Assembly: GCA_963669155.1 (NCBI GenBank) | Contig: OZ022587.1 | Coordinates: forward strand, 3,113,179 to 3,177,178 | Length of the DNA stretch: 64,000 nt | Direction: 5' to 3' | DNA from: Arbacia lixula | Taxonomy: Eukaryota; Echinodermata; Echinoidea; Arbacioida; Arbaciidae | Shown: one piece after another, positions 38,201 to 51,500 of the stretch | How the letters are laid out: the number at the start of each line of letters is the position of its first letter | How positions within the stretch are numbered: position 1 is the first letter of the stretch | Translations under genes and position numbers: made by a program | Notes under the pieces: generated by a model | Told to the model about the DNA's origin: nothing | Seen by the model: only the letters and a program-made list of their open reading frames with translations | Databases searched by the model: none

Positions 38201-41200
38201 AAAGCAGGTTCTACATCATGATCTCTCTGCCAGGCATAGACGAGAACATCATGTCACTTCAAGACAGCTTTCATTATGGTATAGTAAGTAGTCTGTCCTT
38301 TGCCAATTGGGCAGTCTGTCCAACACATATGGGGGAGGTAGTCTGTGAGATTCAGGCTCATGGGTAATGACTGACAAGAGTGTGTATCAGCAAATTAGAT
38401 TCACGCTTATGACTGTTCAAACTCTCTTTGGATCCATCATGTACTTCAATCTTTAATGAGTTGTTCAAAAACATCACCCTTCTTAAAGAAACACATTCTC
38501 TGTTGGTGACAGGATCAATCCACCATTGATGGCAGCTAACCCTACATACAACACTACCTTGATTAAAAACACACAGGTTGATTTCATTTTCATGTCACAA
38601 TTATCATTAAAAGAAACCATAATAGTAGAGCTCACACATGGATTCCAGTAGTCGGGGGGTTATAGTACCTTTTTCAAGAATAAGCTTTTATATTTGTATA
38701 AAATTGCAAGGAAGTCTATCACTTCTCCAGATATTACCAAATTTTGTGAAAGTCAGTTTTCAGTTCCTAGTTTTTGCTATATAACTGTGATATTTACACA
38801 ACTTTTATAAGCTATGCCTACAAACAGGTCACACTACCTTGAGAACATACCTCTAGTTTCACAAGCAGGTCCTGTGTAGCCATCGGGGCAGATACAGGCT
38901 CCACTGTTACAGAAACCACCATTGATACAGGACGGGATGCACTCCACAGCTGAGGGAAATAAACATCAAGCAAAACTCATTCATTACCAGTGCATTTTCA
39001 TGTTATTTATTTAATTTATGTATTCCATCTTCTTTTAAAGGATGTTCTTTATTTTTGCCCTTCTCTGACGTAGATAAGCACCATATGTTCAGTGCATTTG
39101 GGTCACTGTGATTACAAAATCACATGCAGACTCGGGTCTTCTCGGGATCTTCGTTTACCGGGGAGCCATATCAATGAGAAAAGCACTGTTCTCCCCGTGG
39201 GCCCTGGGTACATCAAACAACAAGCATGGCACTTCATCATGACAATTTGATAATTAGGCATATAGTTACAGCCAAAAAATATAATTTCTTTGGCTTTCAT
39301 ATTGGCAATTTGACAAATTGATAATTGGGCATCTAGTTACAGCAAAAAAAATATAATTTCTTTGGCTTTCATATTGGCAATTTGACAATTTGATAATTAG
39401 GCATATAGTTACAGCAAAAAAAAAATAATTTCTTTGGCTTTCATATTGGCAAGACCATTAAGGAAGCAGTTTTCTCTCATAAATCAAGAGAATAACATCA
39501 AAACTACAATTTAGAGCAATAACTGTGAATATTCAAAGAGGAAGAGTGTCATTTCAACATTTCCAGCGAATCGTTTATTGAAGATTTAGCGATCATGCCA
39601 ACCATTTTTTATGTTTTTTATAACATGAAAATCATATCTCAATTTTACACTCTTCACAATATACTTAAACAGATGAAAAAGGTCTACAAATTACAGCAGA
39701 TACTAGCAATTAATCATTCATATGGGCAAACACTTTCAAGGAAAGTTTTTGAGACAAATCGGGGGAAAGATTTGCGGAACTTACGTCTGATCTCACAAAA
39801 CTCTCCCAGGTAGTCTGGCAGACAGAGGCATGTGCCATTGATACACGTTCCCCCATGTTGGCATTCCTCTGGGCAGTCTCGCTCTGTAAGAGGCACAAAG
39901 ACGTAAGATACAACACCATGACTTATAGATGAACTTAACTCACTTGTCACCACTTTCATGTTCAACAAGCAACCACATGTGTGTCAAAACATAATAAATT
40001 CAAAGGATTAAATGTTTTTGCACATAGATATAACAGATGATCTAAGCTTTGTTTTAAAGGTACTCTCTTTAGTTTTATTGTTCAATCTCTTTAAAGAAAT
40101 GAGCACAGAAAAAAGGTCTGATCACAAGCTAGTGGTAGCCTAGTGGAGAGTTTCCATGAATTATAATCCTTTGAAAAATTCCTGTAAAGGTATTGTACTC
40201 TTTTAAATATATGAATGAGTCATCTTACTTCTGAACTGGCAGGCGAGCCCTTCATAGCCAGGCTGGCAGAGACAGATTCCGTTCTTGCAGCGAGCGTTGT
40301 TCTCACATGGTACCCTGCATGGCCGCTCTGTGCCCAGAAAGAAAAATTATTATAAAGGTGATGACTAATGACACAATTGCATCAAATGTATAATCATCAG
40401 AATATCATCAAATATCTGTAGCATGTGTACTACATAACACACTTTTATTACAATGAAAAACATACTAGATATCTCAATCAATCCTATGTTAACGCAAGTG
40501 TTCCTTCTTCCAAATACTTTTGGGAGGGGGAGGGGGAGAGGAGGGCAGGGCAGGAGGGGGGAATGGGAGAGGGGGAGAGGGGGAGAGGGGGAGAGGGGGA
40601 GAGTAGGGGTAGGGGTAGGAGTAGGGGAGAAAAGAATGGGAAGACGATAAAGAAGTAGGAGGCAGAGAAGATACATAAAGCCACTTACATTCTAAAGATG
40701 ACTCATATGATATGATGTTCAATGACTTGACAGAGGTTATTTGAGAGCACATGACTTTGAATCATATCTCAAGGGCAAATGGAAGGCGTGCCCCAGAGTA
40801 GAATTTCCTTGTTCTTGTCTTGGAGGACACAGATATGATTGATTTGAATTCTCCAGGTGCATCTCAATTATTCACCACTGACAAAAACAAAATCTTGATG
40901 TACAATTGGTACACATTTTGTGTGCCCGAAAGACACACAGATTGAAAGAGCAATCTAAAAATAATGTCTGGGACAAAAAAAATGCATAATGGTGATTCAT
41001 CCCATTAATTACCATCTTTCTATTGTATTTCTCAATCAGTTTGTGTACTGTTATCACAGAATCAGTGATCAGTACAGTTTAGGTGAGTGGAACTAGTGGT
41101 TATCTCCAAACCACTGAGAGGTTTCTATTTCATTCTACTTCTATTTGATAGTCGGCTGACATGATTGCCTGATATATCAACGGAAATATTACAATCTAAA

Positions 41201-44200
41201 AAAAATGATTACAGCTATGGAAGCAGCCATTCAGATATCACCATTAACTAACTGACAAGGCCAGATCCCGCTACACCTACACAATATGCTTTTCAATTTA
41301 CAACAGTGTAGACTACTAGGTCTCAATGATCACAAAGCGTACTTCATTTTTAGTTGAAAACAGTCAAAAACTCTCATCCAATGTCAACTGCTATTGTGCC
41401 TATGCTCTCACACACCTCTTCCCCTCCAAGCACATACCAGGGATGTGTTAGGAAGGAGGGACAACTCAACCATAATATATTCAAACATCTGTATGGATAC
41501 TAAAGCGTGCTAATGAATGTCAAAAGCATTCCACAATCACTGCAATGCTTTGAAGTCCCATGCGCGGCACCGTCATTTTGCTATCGTCAACTTGGAAAGC
41601 AGTATCTTTAATTGCCTGTTTTGTTTCTCGAAGCTGTGTTTCTTATCACATTTTTTTGTAATTTTCAAGAAAGTTAAGGGGCAACACCTCTAAAGATCCT
41701 GTATTCGTTTTTCTTCTAAATAATTGTTGAATGATGCACAAACGGAGATATAAGATAATATTCTTACTTACATAATCAACAAATTTCTTCACTTTCCGGA
41801 GATTTCCGGAAATGTCGGATTCAATCATTATCAAAATCATATATTAAGCTGCTTATTTTCATTAACAGAGTTTGCGTGAATTTGCGTGCAAATGAGATAT
41901 TTTACTTTAAAAAACTGTTTATTTTTGTTCGCTGATATCTCTTTTCCTCACAAAAGTATTGATGCAATCCAACAGAAGTGGACAAGCGAAATAAGACTCT
42001 ATATTTCTTTTGTTCTCTCTGAGAAACCGTTGCTAGGCAATCGTGTTCGTTATTGTTAAAACACGTGAAAAGCACATGCTGAGACCACGCAATTTTTCGG
42101 CGGTGCCACGCATGGGCTCAAAGAAAGAATGTTGTTTCATATCCTTTCCTAACACATCCCTGCACATACAAGCAATTTCAGGAGAAGTATCCAATTCTTC
42201 ACACTTTAACCTCGCATCTTTATGGAAATCACTTTTAGATGACAAAAACTTCCTTCAAGCTGACTGGAATAGAGGACTACTCCAGGGACTGTCTTTCTGA
42301 GAAATCCAATTTGGACAAAGTGCTCCCAGAGGATTAATATATTCTCTTTAAAGGGTCGCTTGAGTTTAAAGTACAAATATGAACCTCTATGAACATGAAC
42401 CTCTACAGTGTATATATTGTACTCTAACTTAGGCACATCATGGCCATGGTCACACTTTACAAAATTAACCACAAGTTCTGTTCACACTATGACATTAACA
42501 TAATTTAAGAGCATTGTTCTCAAAGGTATGAGTTTGTTCACAACTAGCTTATCATGAAAGATGGGACTTGTATTAATAACAGAGCTGCTTGGTGTTAAAA
42601 ATGTGTATGCGATCTGTGCAGCATATTATGATCCCAGTTTGTGTAAAGTGTGTCTGCAAAAATTAAAAGTAATTCCCAAAGGTCAGGTTCACCACAAGCC
42701 TGTTGTTAACTCTGTTCAGACATGCTACTACCGTGACAAGGCGGTAATCCCTCATCATTACGCTTATCATGACCAACCACAGGAAATATTATGATTAACA
42801 AATTAGGGTAGACTGAGAAGCATGAACTAAAAGGGTGTGGTGATCAGACTGACCTTAACTTTATGCTAAAGACTTGATTTAAACTTTACATGTCCTAACC
42901 AAGTACTCCTAATGTGACCTGAGTTATTGTTTCATTTTCTGGTAGTTTGTTTCACATTTCGTTTTCCCTTTCTAATTCAAGTTTATTTTCATAAAGTAAA
43001 AACATACAAAATGCATAAATTTACACACTAAAGTGCTGTTCAGAACATGATAGATTCCCCTAAAAAAGCACAAGGCTTGAAATCGTAGGAGCCACCTTTA
43101 ATAAATTAACTTGTTCAAGAAGATTTCTGCTCCCTTTAAAGAATGTGGCATTTCACCTGGCGTAACGATCAAGCTCAAACATCACTCAAGACCGAAGCAC
43201 TTGAGAGAGTAGAGGTTTCATGTTCAAGGGAGCGATTTTGAGATTGAAACAGGAGGGAAAAGATTGAAATCGGTGCTGACAGATATAATAATTGGCCATC
43301 GTTTCTGAGTCACTGCTGAACATAAAGTCTGGTCTGCCTGGAAAAAATGCATTGCGGTATGACTCATGGTACTATACATGAAATCATTTCATGGATTTAC
43401 AGACTGGCTATGTGCTACAGCTATAAATTAAAGGATACAAAAATACATGCACAGCCATTTTACTTTCACATTGTGCCCAGCAATGGTTATGCTTCTAAGA
43501 CACAATTTTTTTAGAGCAAAGCATGTGATATGCTATCATTATAACATACACGGCATTAAACATCATTCTGCAGATATTCATAAAGTGTGCCTTTCCTTTT
43601 CTTTTTTTTTTCTTTTTTTTTTTTTGGGGGGGGCAGAAATTATTAAGTGAAATCAAATTGTATTCTGTAATCATGATGTGGACAATATTTTTATCAACAT
43701 CCCTCTTCAATTGTTGTTATTACATAATAAATTGTCTTTCATCATGGTTGGGATTTTCTTTTAGCATCCATTATTAAAGTTGAAAAAAGTTAGACACATT
43801 TAATGAAGATTTCTTTTTGAAAATACAAGGTTTTATTCCCTCTGACATCTGTTTTACACATTTAAACATTATCCATATCAGGATGTTCTGTGACAGATCA
43901 AAAACGATAGAGTGATATACTTTTTTTCTCAGCTATCTATCTCTACACCGTTTCAGCAGTTTTACAGAGTGCGATCACTGCCTTTAAGGTGGTAATATTT
44001 CTTTTATCATCTGATGGGAGGCTTTTATCTTTCAAGACAGTGATTCAAGACAGCTGGGTCTGTCCATCATTATCTTAAGACATACAAGGATGTGATAGTG
44101 ATGGATGAGTATGGTTGGAGAGTGATAAAGTCCAGATGTCGGTGATGGGTTTTGTCTCTCGGCCCATCACAAGATCTTGTGTAATATGACTGGCTTATCT

Positions 44201-44666
44201 TTAAATATAACATCCTGAATCCCCCTTTCTCTATTCTCTGTATCCAATCTACATTATGTTATAAACACTTATCATATCTTTCCTATATTTCTCTTCTCTC
44301 TCCCTTCCATCTATCCCCAAAGTTTAAACCCTGTCCCCCTTTTGATAATCACCACTATCAGGAGCCTGTATTCCAGACTGTGCAGAAGAGCTGGTGTGGA
44401 GAAAAAAGCCGATTATTGAGATAAGAACTAGGCAGATGAGTTTTGTAGGACATATAATTAGAAAGGACGGTCTTGAAAATTTGGCATTGTCAGGAAAGAT
44501 AGAGGGAAAGAGGGGTAGAGGCAGGAAACGGATGAATTGGATGACCAGTCTGAATGCATGGATTACAGAGAGAGGTGCGGGTCAGCGGGAGGTGGAGCTT
44601 ATTCAAACAGCTAGAAACAGAGATTTGTGGCATTCCATGATCGCCTACGTCTCTGGATATCGCACT

Positions 44667-44708
<42 letters not shown>

Positions 44709-47700
44709 GCAGTTCATGGATACACCCAGTGTGGGCAGAACTACAACTATGAACATGGTCTTTCAAATAAAATGTAAAATAAACCCTTTGAAAATTTGTC
44801 TGTGCAACAAAAGACTGTGATCATATTGTAGGTTTGGTAACAAGGACTAAAGCTCTCTTCCCACCTTTATTTCTCTTGCCATGAATAAGTTGGGTCGATG
44901 CACTCCATACCTAGAACCTAGGCTTCACAAACAGAAGCATGTGCCCTTTAACTCTCCCCATACCACCGTCCCATTTGTGCAATGATAATACATGCAAATC
45001 CCCACTGAGCAGCATTTGAGCTGGCTTGGAAGAGGTTAAAGAACCTAACGATCACTTCACGAGTTCTGACATGCCCCGCCCACACTGTCTCCCAATCCGT
45101 CTACGTGAAAGAGGAAATCATTCCGGATCGCTGGTTGGAGGAACCGCCAACTTTCCGCGAACATGCCCCCATGACTTCCTGCACACTTGTCCTTAGTCAC
45201 ATTGAAATGTAACATAGTTGACATTTATTAAGGAAATATGAATTATGATATTACACATTTGATTTCTTGCAGGTGTACATGAACATGACCTGTGTTACTT
45301 CTATACTTAATGAATTGTGCAAAGGCAGCAAGTCATGTATCCTTGTATCATGTCTCAACTTTTTTAGCATTATATGTACAGATCAAATAAAAACAAAGCT
45401 TGAAATGCACTGTGCAGAAAATAAGTTCATACGCTGTTATCACGATCATGTTACTAAAAATGAAATATTCGTATGACACCAATAATAATGAAATCACAAA
45501 TAGATTATCATAGTCATATTAGAATCAGTCATGACCATATACATTCATACTGTCATACATGTTACACACTGAATATATGAAAAAATGTGCCAACTACATG
45601 ACAATAAAAGAAGTGGTCTAATTGAAGATTTTGTTCCTATGCTCATTCTGTTTTCGTTATTTCTGATTCTTCTTCTATTTATTGTTATCCATCTTCTTCT
45701 TCCCCATTTCCTTTTAGTTCAGATTTCTACTTCTTTTTCTTCTTCTATTTCCTATATCTTCTTTTCTTCTTCTTCATCTTGTTTGTCTTCATATTCTTTC
45801 TCTTCCTCGTCTTCTTACTTTTCTTCTACAACAAACTGTATAGCAATAAAAGAGGTAAAATCCCCCTCCCCCCCCCAAAAAAAAAAAAAAAAAAAAACAT
45901 GCTTGCAAGACTGCAGAGCACACACTCCACTCGCATTTGGTTCTTTTCCAACCAATCAATTTCCTTTCCCAACAAATCTTTGAAACTGTACCTTTTTGAG
46001 GAAGGGTGTTGCCTAATGTACGTCTAATGATTTTAAAGGTTGAACATCCTTTTTGCAGGGCCAACATATAAATTTGTGGAAATACACCCTGACAATTATG
46101 AAGTACTCTACAGCTCCACAACACCATGTTGAAGGTACATTAGTGGAAGAATAGTGCATTGCTTCATAAACTACCACAATATTTCACAAAACTTGTGAGC
46201 AATGCGCTCTTTGCTGAAAATGCTGGCTGAAATATGGCAATATCACTATCATAGTATTTCAAGTATGAATAAACTCCTGTTAACCCTTCTTGAAAACAAA
46301 AGAGCAAGAGACAGGAGGAATGAACAAATCTTGTGATATTATCATCATACTATTTCAAGTATGAACAGAACTTCTGTTTACTTTTGTATATCAAATTCTA
46401 GGTATATGATGGGTACGATCAGTATGTGCATTGCTGGGTAAAATTTCATGTTTCCGGGAACATATGAACAATGCACTCCTCCCTGGAATTGTGCTGGGTG
46501 AAATATCGCGATATTGATCACCGGGACATTTCAAGTATGAACAGAACTCCTGTTTACCCTCCTTGAAAACAAAAGTGCAGGAGCTCAGTCCTCAAATAGC
46601 ACACAAAGAGTTTGTTTTATAAACAAGGATATTCCCACTGGAAATTCCCTGTTGTTGGTTCAGTTTACCCAATTTCCTTCCCATGATTCTGATATATATG
46701 TATATGTCAGTTTGAAAAGGATCCTAAAACTATCAATGTGATACAAGTTTGCTACAGTGCAGTTAAAGGCAGTACAAACATATTAAATGTGGAAAAAATA
46801 TTGCATGAACTTTGAAATTGATACATCATATAGAATCAGCAGTGTGTAGCTGCCTAGCAACTTCCACCCTCAGTTTTACAATTTTCAAAACATGCTGTTT
46901 TGCTGCAAGTATGAATGGCCTGTAAGATGTCTCTACAGCACATCCTGAAACTTTGGGTCATTGAATGAGATGAAGGTCTCTTGAGGAAAAAACATTAACA
47001 TCCTTCCTATCCATCACAATTTTACAAACAAATCATCAAATATGTAAGGACTGACTTTGCATACAGATTTAAAATAGATGCTTATATATTTCAATTTTAT
47101 GCTCCCTATTAATGATTCATATTTATGACCTAACAAGTAGAACTGGCACCTGCAAAACCTCTCCCATGAAAAAAAAAAGTTCAATTGATTACAATTGTAA
47201 CTTAATTTGCCCATAATTTCCATTGGCACTCGCCACACTTCTCCCAAGAAAAAAAACCTAAATTAATTATAGTTGTAACTTAATTTGCCCATAATTTCTA
47301 CTTCTGACGATGTAATCTCATTGAAGTTACAACTTTATGACTCCTTTCCTTTTGACGAAGATCAGCCTTCAAGTAACATCAAGTCAAGGAAACTCATGAG
47401 AAGGTTTAATGAGGTGGAATGTGAACTTCCTAATTCACTAGGGGTAACTGAATATTTCCTGATTAAACATTTATGAATTACTCTATCTATTTCTGCTGGA
47501 ACATTCAAGGATTTTGTCACAAGAACATTGACTGTGAAACAAATAAAATTTGTTATTAAGCTTTTTCTTTGCTAAACATATTCTCTATGGGATTTGTGTG
47601 CATTAATGGTGAAAAATAGACATGTAGCACACAACGAATTAAAGGTTAGGAAGAGTATTGGGAAGAAATAGAACTTCACCATAAATTGCTAGATCATTGT

Positions 47701-48507
47701 CAGAGAGTATCTATGGAGTGTATATATGAGAATTTGTATGCAAGAGCACTGGACTGTTAATGCCAGTTTTGGCAGCTCCAAGCTAGGCAGCAAAGACTTA
47801 GTCACCATGAAAATAACATAATGAACAATGATTACCTTTCCATACACCACATGGTTTTTTTAAACACAGTGTGGCACAGAGGGAGCTACCTTCAGGGTAA
47901 TTTGGCAAAAAAATAGCCCCTACGAATCAACAAAAATAGTTGATGTGACAAACATAGTTTCTCATAGAGTATGATGCACACAATGTTTGCTTCATGACGT
48001 TTGGCATGCAAAGTACAGCAGCCCTCCCAAATTGTTTTTATTTTTTGCTCTGTGCATAGCCAACCAAACAGGATCGCATGATATTGTTGCCAACATAAAC
48101 ATGATGGGTATACACAGAATCAAAACAGATGTAATCAGTTCAAAAAACAGAAACGGACCTGGTATTACCACACTAGTACCCTTCATGCTGAGCTAAACTT
48201 TGTTCCTGTGTATAACACATGGTGTTATTCATGTAAATCAAATTCGAGGTGAAATTCTGATTTCCCAAGTCCATATCACAACAACCACTTATCAGCTTAA
48301 AGGCTTGAACAACAGAGTGAAAGATAAACTTGCAAATAACTCATAATGAACATGTGTGTACATAGAGGAACAAGAACTGAGGTAAGAGGGAGAGGGAGAA
48401 AGAGAGATAGGGTGACAACTGAGAAAAAAATATATAGGGAGAGAAAGAGGGTAATAGATTGATAATGTAGATGAGGGAGAGAGAGGGGGAAGAGAGAGAG
48501 GGAGAGA

Positions 48508-48565
<58 letters not shown>

Positions 48566-51500
48566 GGGAGAGAGGGGGAGAGAGGGGGAGAGAGAGAAAG
48601 AGAGTGACAGGGAGGGAGAAAGAGAAAAATGTAGAGAAAGAGGAGGGGGTAGATTGGTAAAAGCAAAGTATATGAGAGGACATATAGATGGAAATGAGAC
48701 AAGAGGGATAAACAGAGAAAGAGAGAGTTACTTACAGAGAGAGCACTAGAGAGGTAGTGGCAGGGCAGAAGAGAAAGAGAAAGAGAAATGGAGTGAGAGA
48801 AAGGAAGGGAGAAAGACAGCAAGAGAGAGAAAATGGGTAGGGAGGGGAGAGAAGGGCAAAAACACACACACACACACCAAAAACAGAGAGAGTACATGTG
48901 TGAACATGTGCTCAGCACTTACTTGTAAATGAACACACACACACACACACACTCATCCATAGACATGACTTAACTCTACACAACAAAGATAAGACCAAGC
49001 CAATCAGCATCCAGGATATACACATCTGCAGCTCATCAACCAATCAGGTAGTATGCATGGCAAAATCTGTGTCCCCTTTGGACCAATCAGGAAGTAGGAG
49101 CTCAACCAAAGTAGGCCAGTCAATTGAAGATGACAGCCTTTGTGCTTAAATGTACAAGCATTGTTACTGTGCCATATTACATGTGTATATAACACTACAT
49201 CATACAAAAATTAAATAATTTGCTTTAATCATGGCTTCATGTACATGTCTAAAACTACATTCTGCCCATCTCTCATATCCCCTTTTCTCCCTTAACCTAG
49301 AAAAACCTTTAAAAACACTTCAATGATTTACCAAACCTGAGTAAAGAAGACATGCCCCCCCCCCCCACACACACACACACCACCATCACCACTACCCATT
49401 TAATGTTTTCCTGTCATAATAGTACAAAATCACTAACGCATCACATCCCCTTCTTTCCATAACCCCACCCCCTCCCTCTTCCCCTACCCAACCCATCAGA
49501 TCCCTGCCCATACTTTCCCTATCTCCCATAATAACCCCAACCCCCACCTACACCCATGCCTCACCCAAACCCCATCCCCGGTGCCTGAACTCACCCAGCC
49601 TGAGCTGACAGAAGACGCCTCCAATCCCTGCAGGGCAGATGCACAGACCTCGGTCACACGTCCCTCCATGCAGGCAGCCCGGCTCACATGTATCTGGATA
49701 GAGGAGAGAAAGTGAGAGAGAGGAACAATTTACAAGTGGAGACCAGCGTTAACACAGAGGAACAATTTATAATTGCATTGTAGACCAGCATTGGTAGATT
49801 TGTACCAGGACAGAGGGGAGAGGGAGAGAAAGAAAAACAATTTATAAGTGGAGACCAGTGTTAGCAGAGAGGAATGATTTATAATTGCATTGTAGACCAG
49901 CATTGGTAGATTTGTATCAGGACAGAGGGGAGAGGGAGAGAAAGAAAAACAATTTATAAGTGGAGACCAGCGTTAGCAAAGAGGAACAATTTATAATTGC
50001 ATTGTAGACCAGCATTGGTAGATTTGTACCAGGACAGAGGGGAGAGGGAGAGAAAGAAAAACAATTTATAAGTGGAGACCAGTGTTAGCAGAGAGGAATG
50101 ATTTATAATTGCATTGTAGACCAGCATTGGTAGATTTGTATCAGGACAGAGGGGAGAGGGAGAGAAAGAAAAACAATTTATAAGTGGAGACCAGCGTTAG
50201 CAAAGAGGAACAATTTATAATTGCATTGTAGACCAGCATTGGTAGATTTGTAACAGGACAAAGGAGAGAGGGAGAGAAAGGAAAACAATTTATAAGTGGA
50301 GACCAGCGTTAGCAGAGAGGAATGATTTATGATTGCAGGGGAGACCGATCCACTGAATTAAATACAAGAGATCAGACAGGACAAGGAAAACTTTTCATGG
50401 CATATTTTTAGACATGGGATGCACTATACAAACCAGGATGTAGGAACTTCACATCTCCATAATTATTACTCCACGGAGGATACATACAACAGCGAGTCAA
50501 CAACAGTTAGTTGGAGGAGCTGTGTCATCATGATACGAGGAATATTTGCCAAGCAAAATCAATGAGATGGATGGAAGACTGAGAAAGAACAACAGCTGAA
50601 AATGGACTTCTAATTCACACCTTTCTGTGCCAGATAAACTGCTGCTCAATGGGATTGATGTGAATTTAAGGAGACATCAAACACATATGCCATATGTCGG
50701 CTTATTTTATCATGCATAGTACCAGGTCCAGTTATCTGCACAAATGGTCAGGATAATAAATGAAACTTTCTTCAAGCGCTGTCGTTGCTGAGATAATGAC
50801 AATCATCTATCGGCTAGCTGCATGTTTATCCAACGGATACAACAGAGAGATTAGAATGGCAGAAAACACTCAACGGCATTCAATACTCATGTGTGAAGGA
50901 GACAGAGAGATTGAAAGATGAATCATGAAAAAATGTGTCGCTTTGTCTTTCTCTTTGTCGTCCTTGATACATCAAAAAAGACAATTAATTAACCCTCATG
51001 TAAACAAAAGAAAGATGGACTATGAGGTCAACTTAAAAATACTTAGCTCTGATGTCAGAGGTGCATGCCTCTGTGTCACACTAGTTGGCCAAAGAACAAA
51101 AGACAATTAGTTAATTCCTTAGTGTTCGACAATGACCTGCTACATATGACTTTACTGGTACAAAAATACAAGAATGGTCTTAAAGACTTTATTTGTACCA
51201 TACAGTGTTGCTTCATTGGGCTTGTGTGTTTTACAGTTGCAAAAATGCATTACAGATGCATAAAGACTTAACTCCATCTATACCAGACAAACTACTGCTC
51301 TGCTGGACTTATTGACTGTGGTTACGACTGGTTCAAGAATGTTGCGGTTGCAGTTACAGAATTAAGGCATGCAAGGAGTGTCTATGGTAAGTTTTCATCA
51401 TCAGCTGATCATGAATGACCCCTGCAACCTTTGTCTTCCAGATAAAATGCTGCATTATGGGATTTGTGCGTACTTGTGTACATTACCGGTGACAAACTAC

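Larger units (their letters stand above)
40328..49594. other. 9.3-kb intron between EGF 2 and EGF 3
   Basis: It holds an inverted-repeat DNA element (41.4-42.2 kb), a LINE end (44.3-44.7 kb), small tandem duplications (46.2-46.6, 47.15-47.30 kb), and GA- and C-rich tracts (48.3-48.9, 49.35-49.56 kb). No further exon is recognised. Confidence 0.55.

Noticed and set aside
48292-48918. 208-codon Ser/Leu-rich open frame on -
   Set aside because: It lies over a GA microsatellite; composition alone keeps it open.
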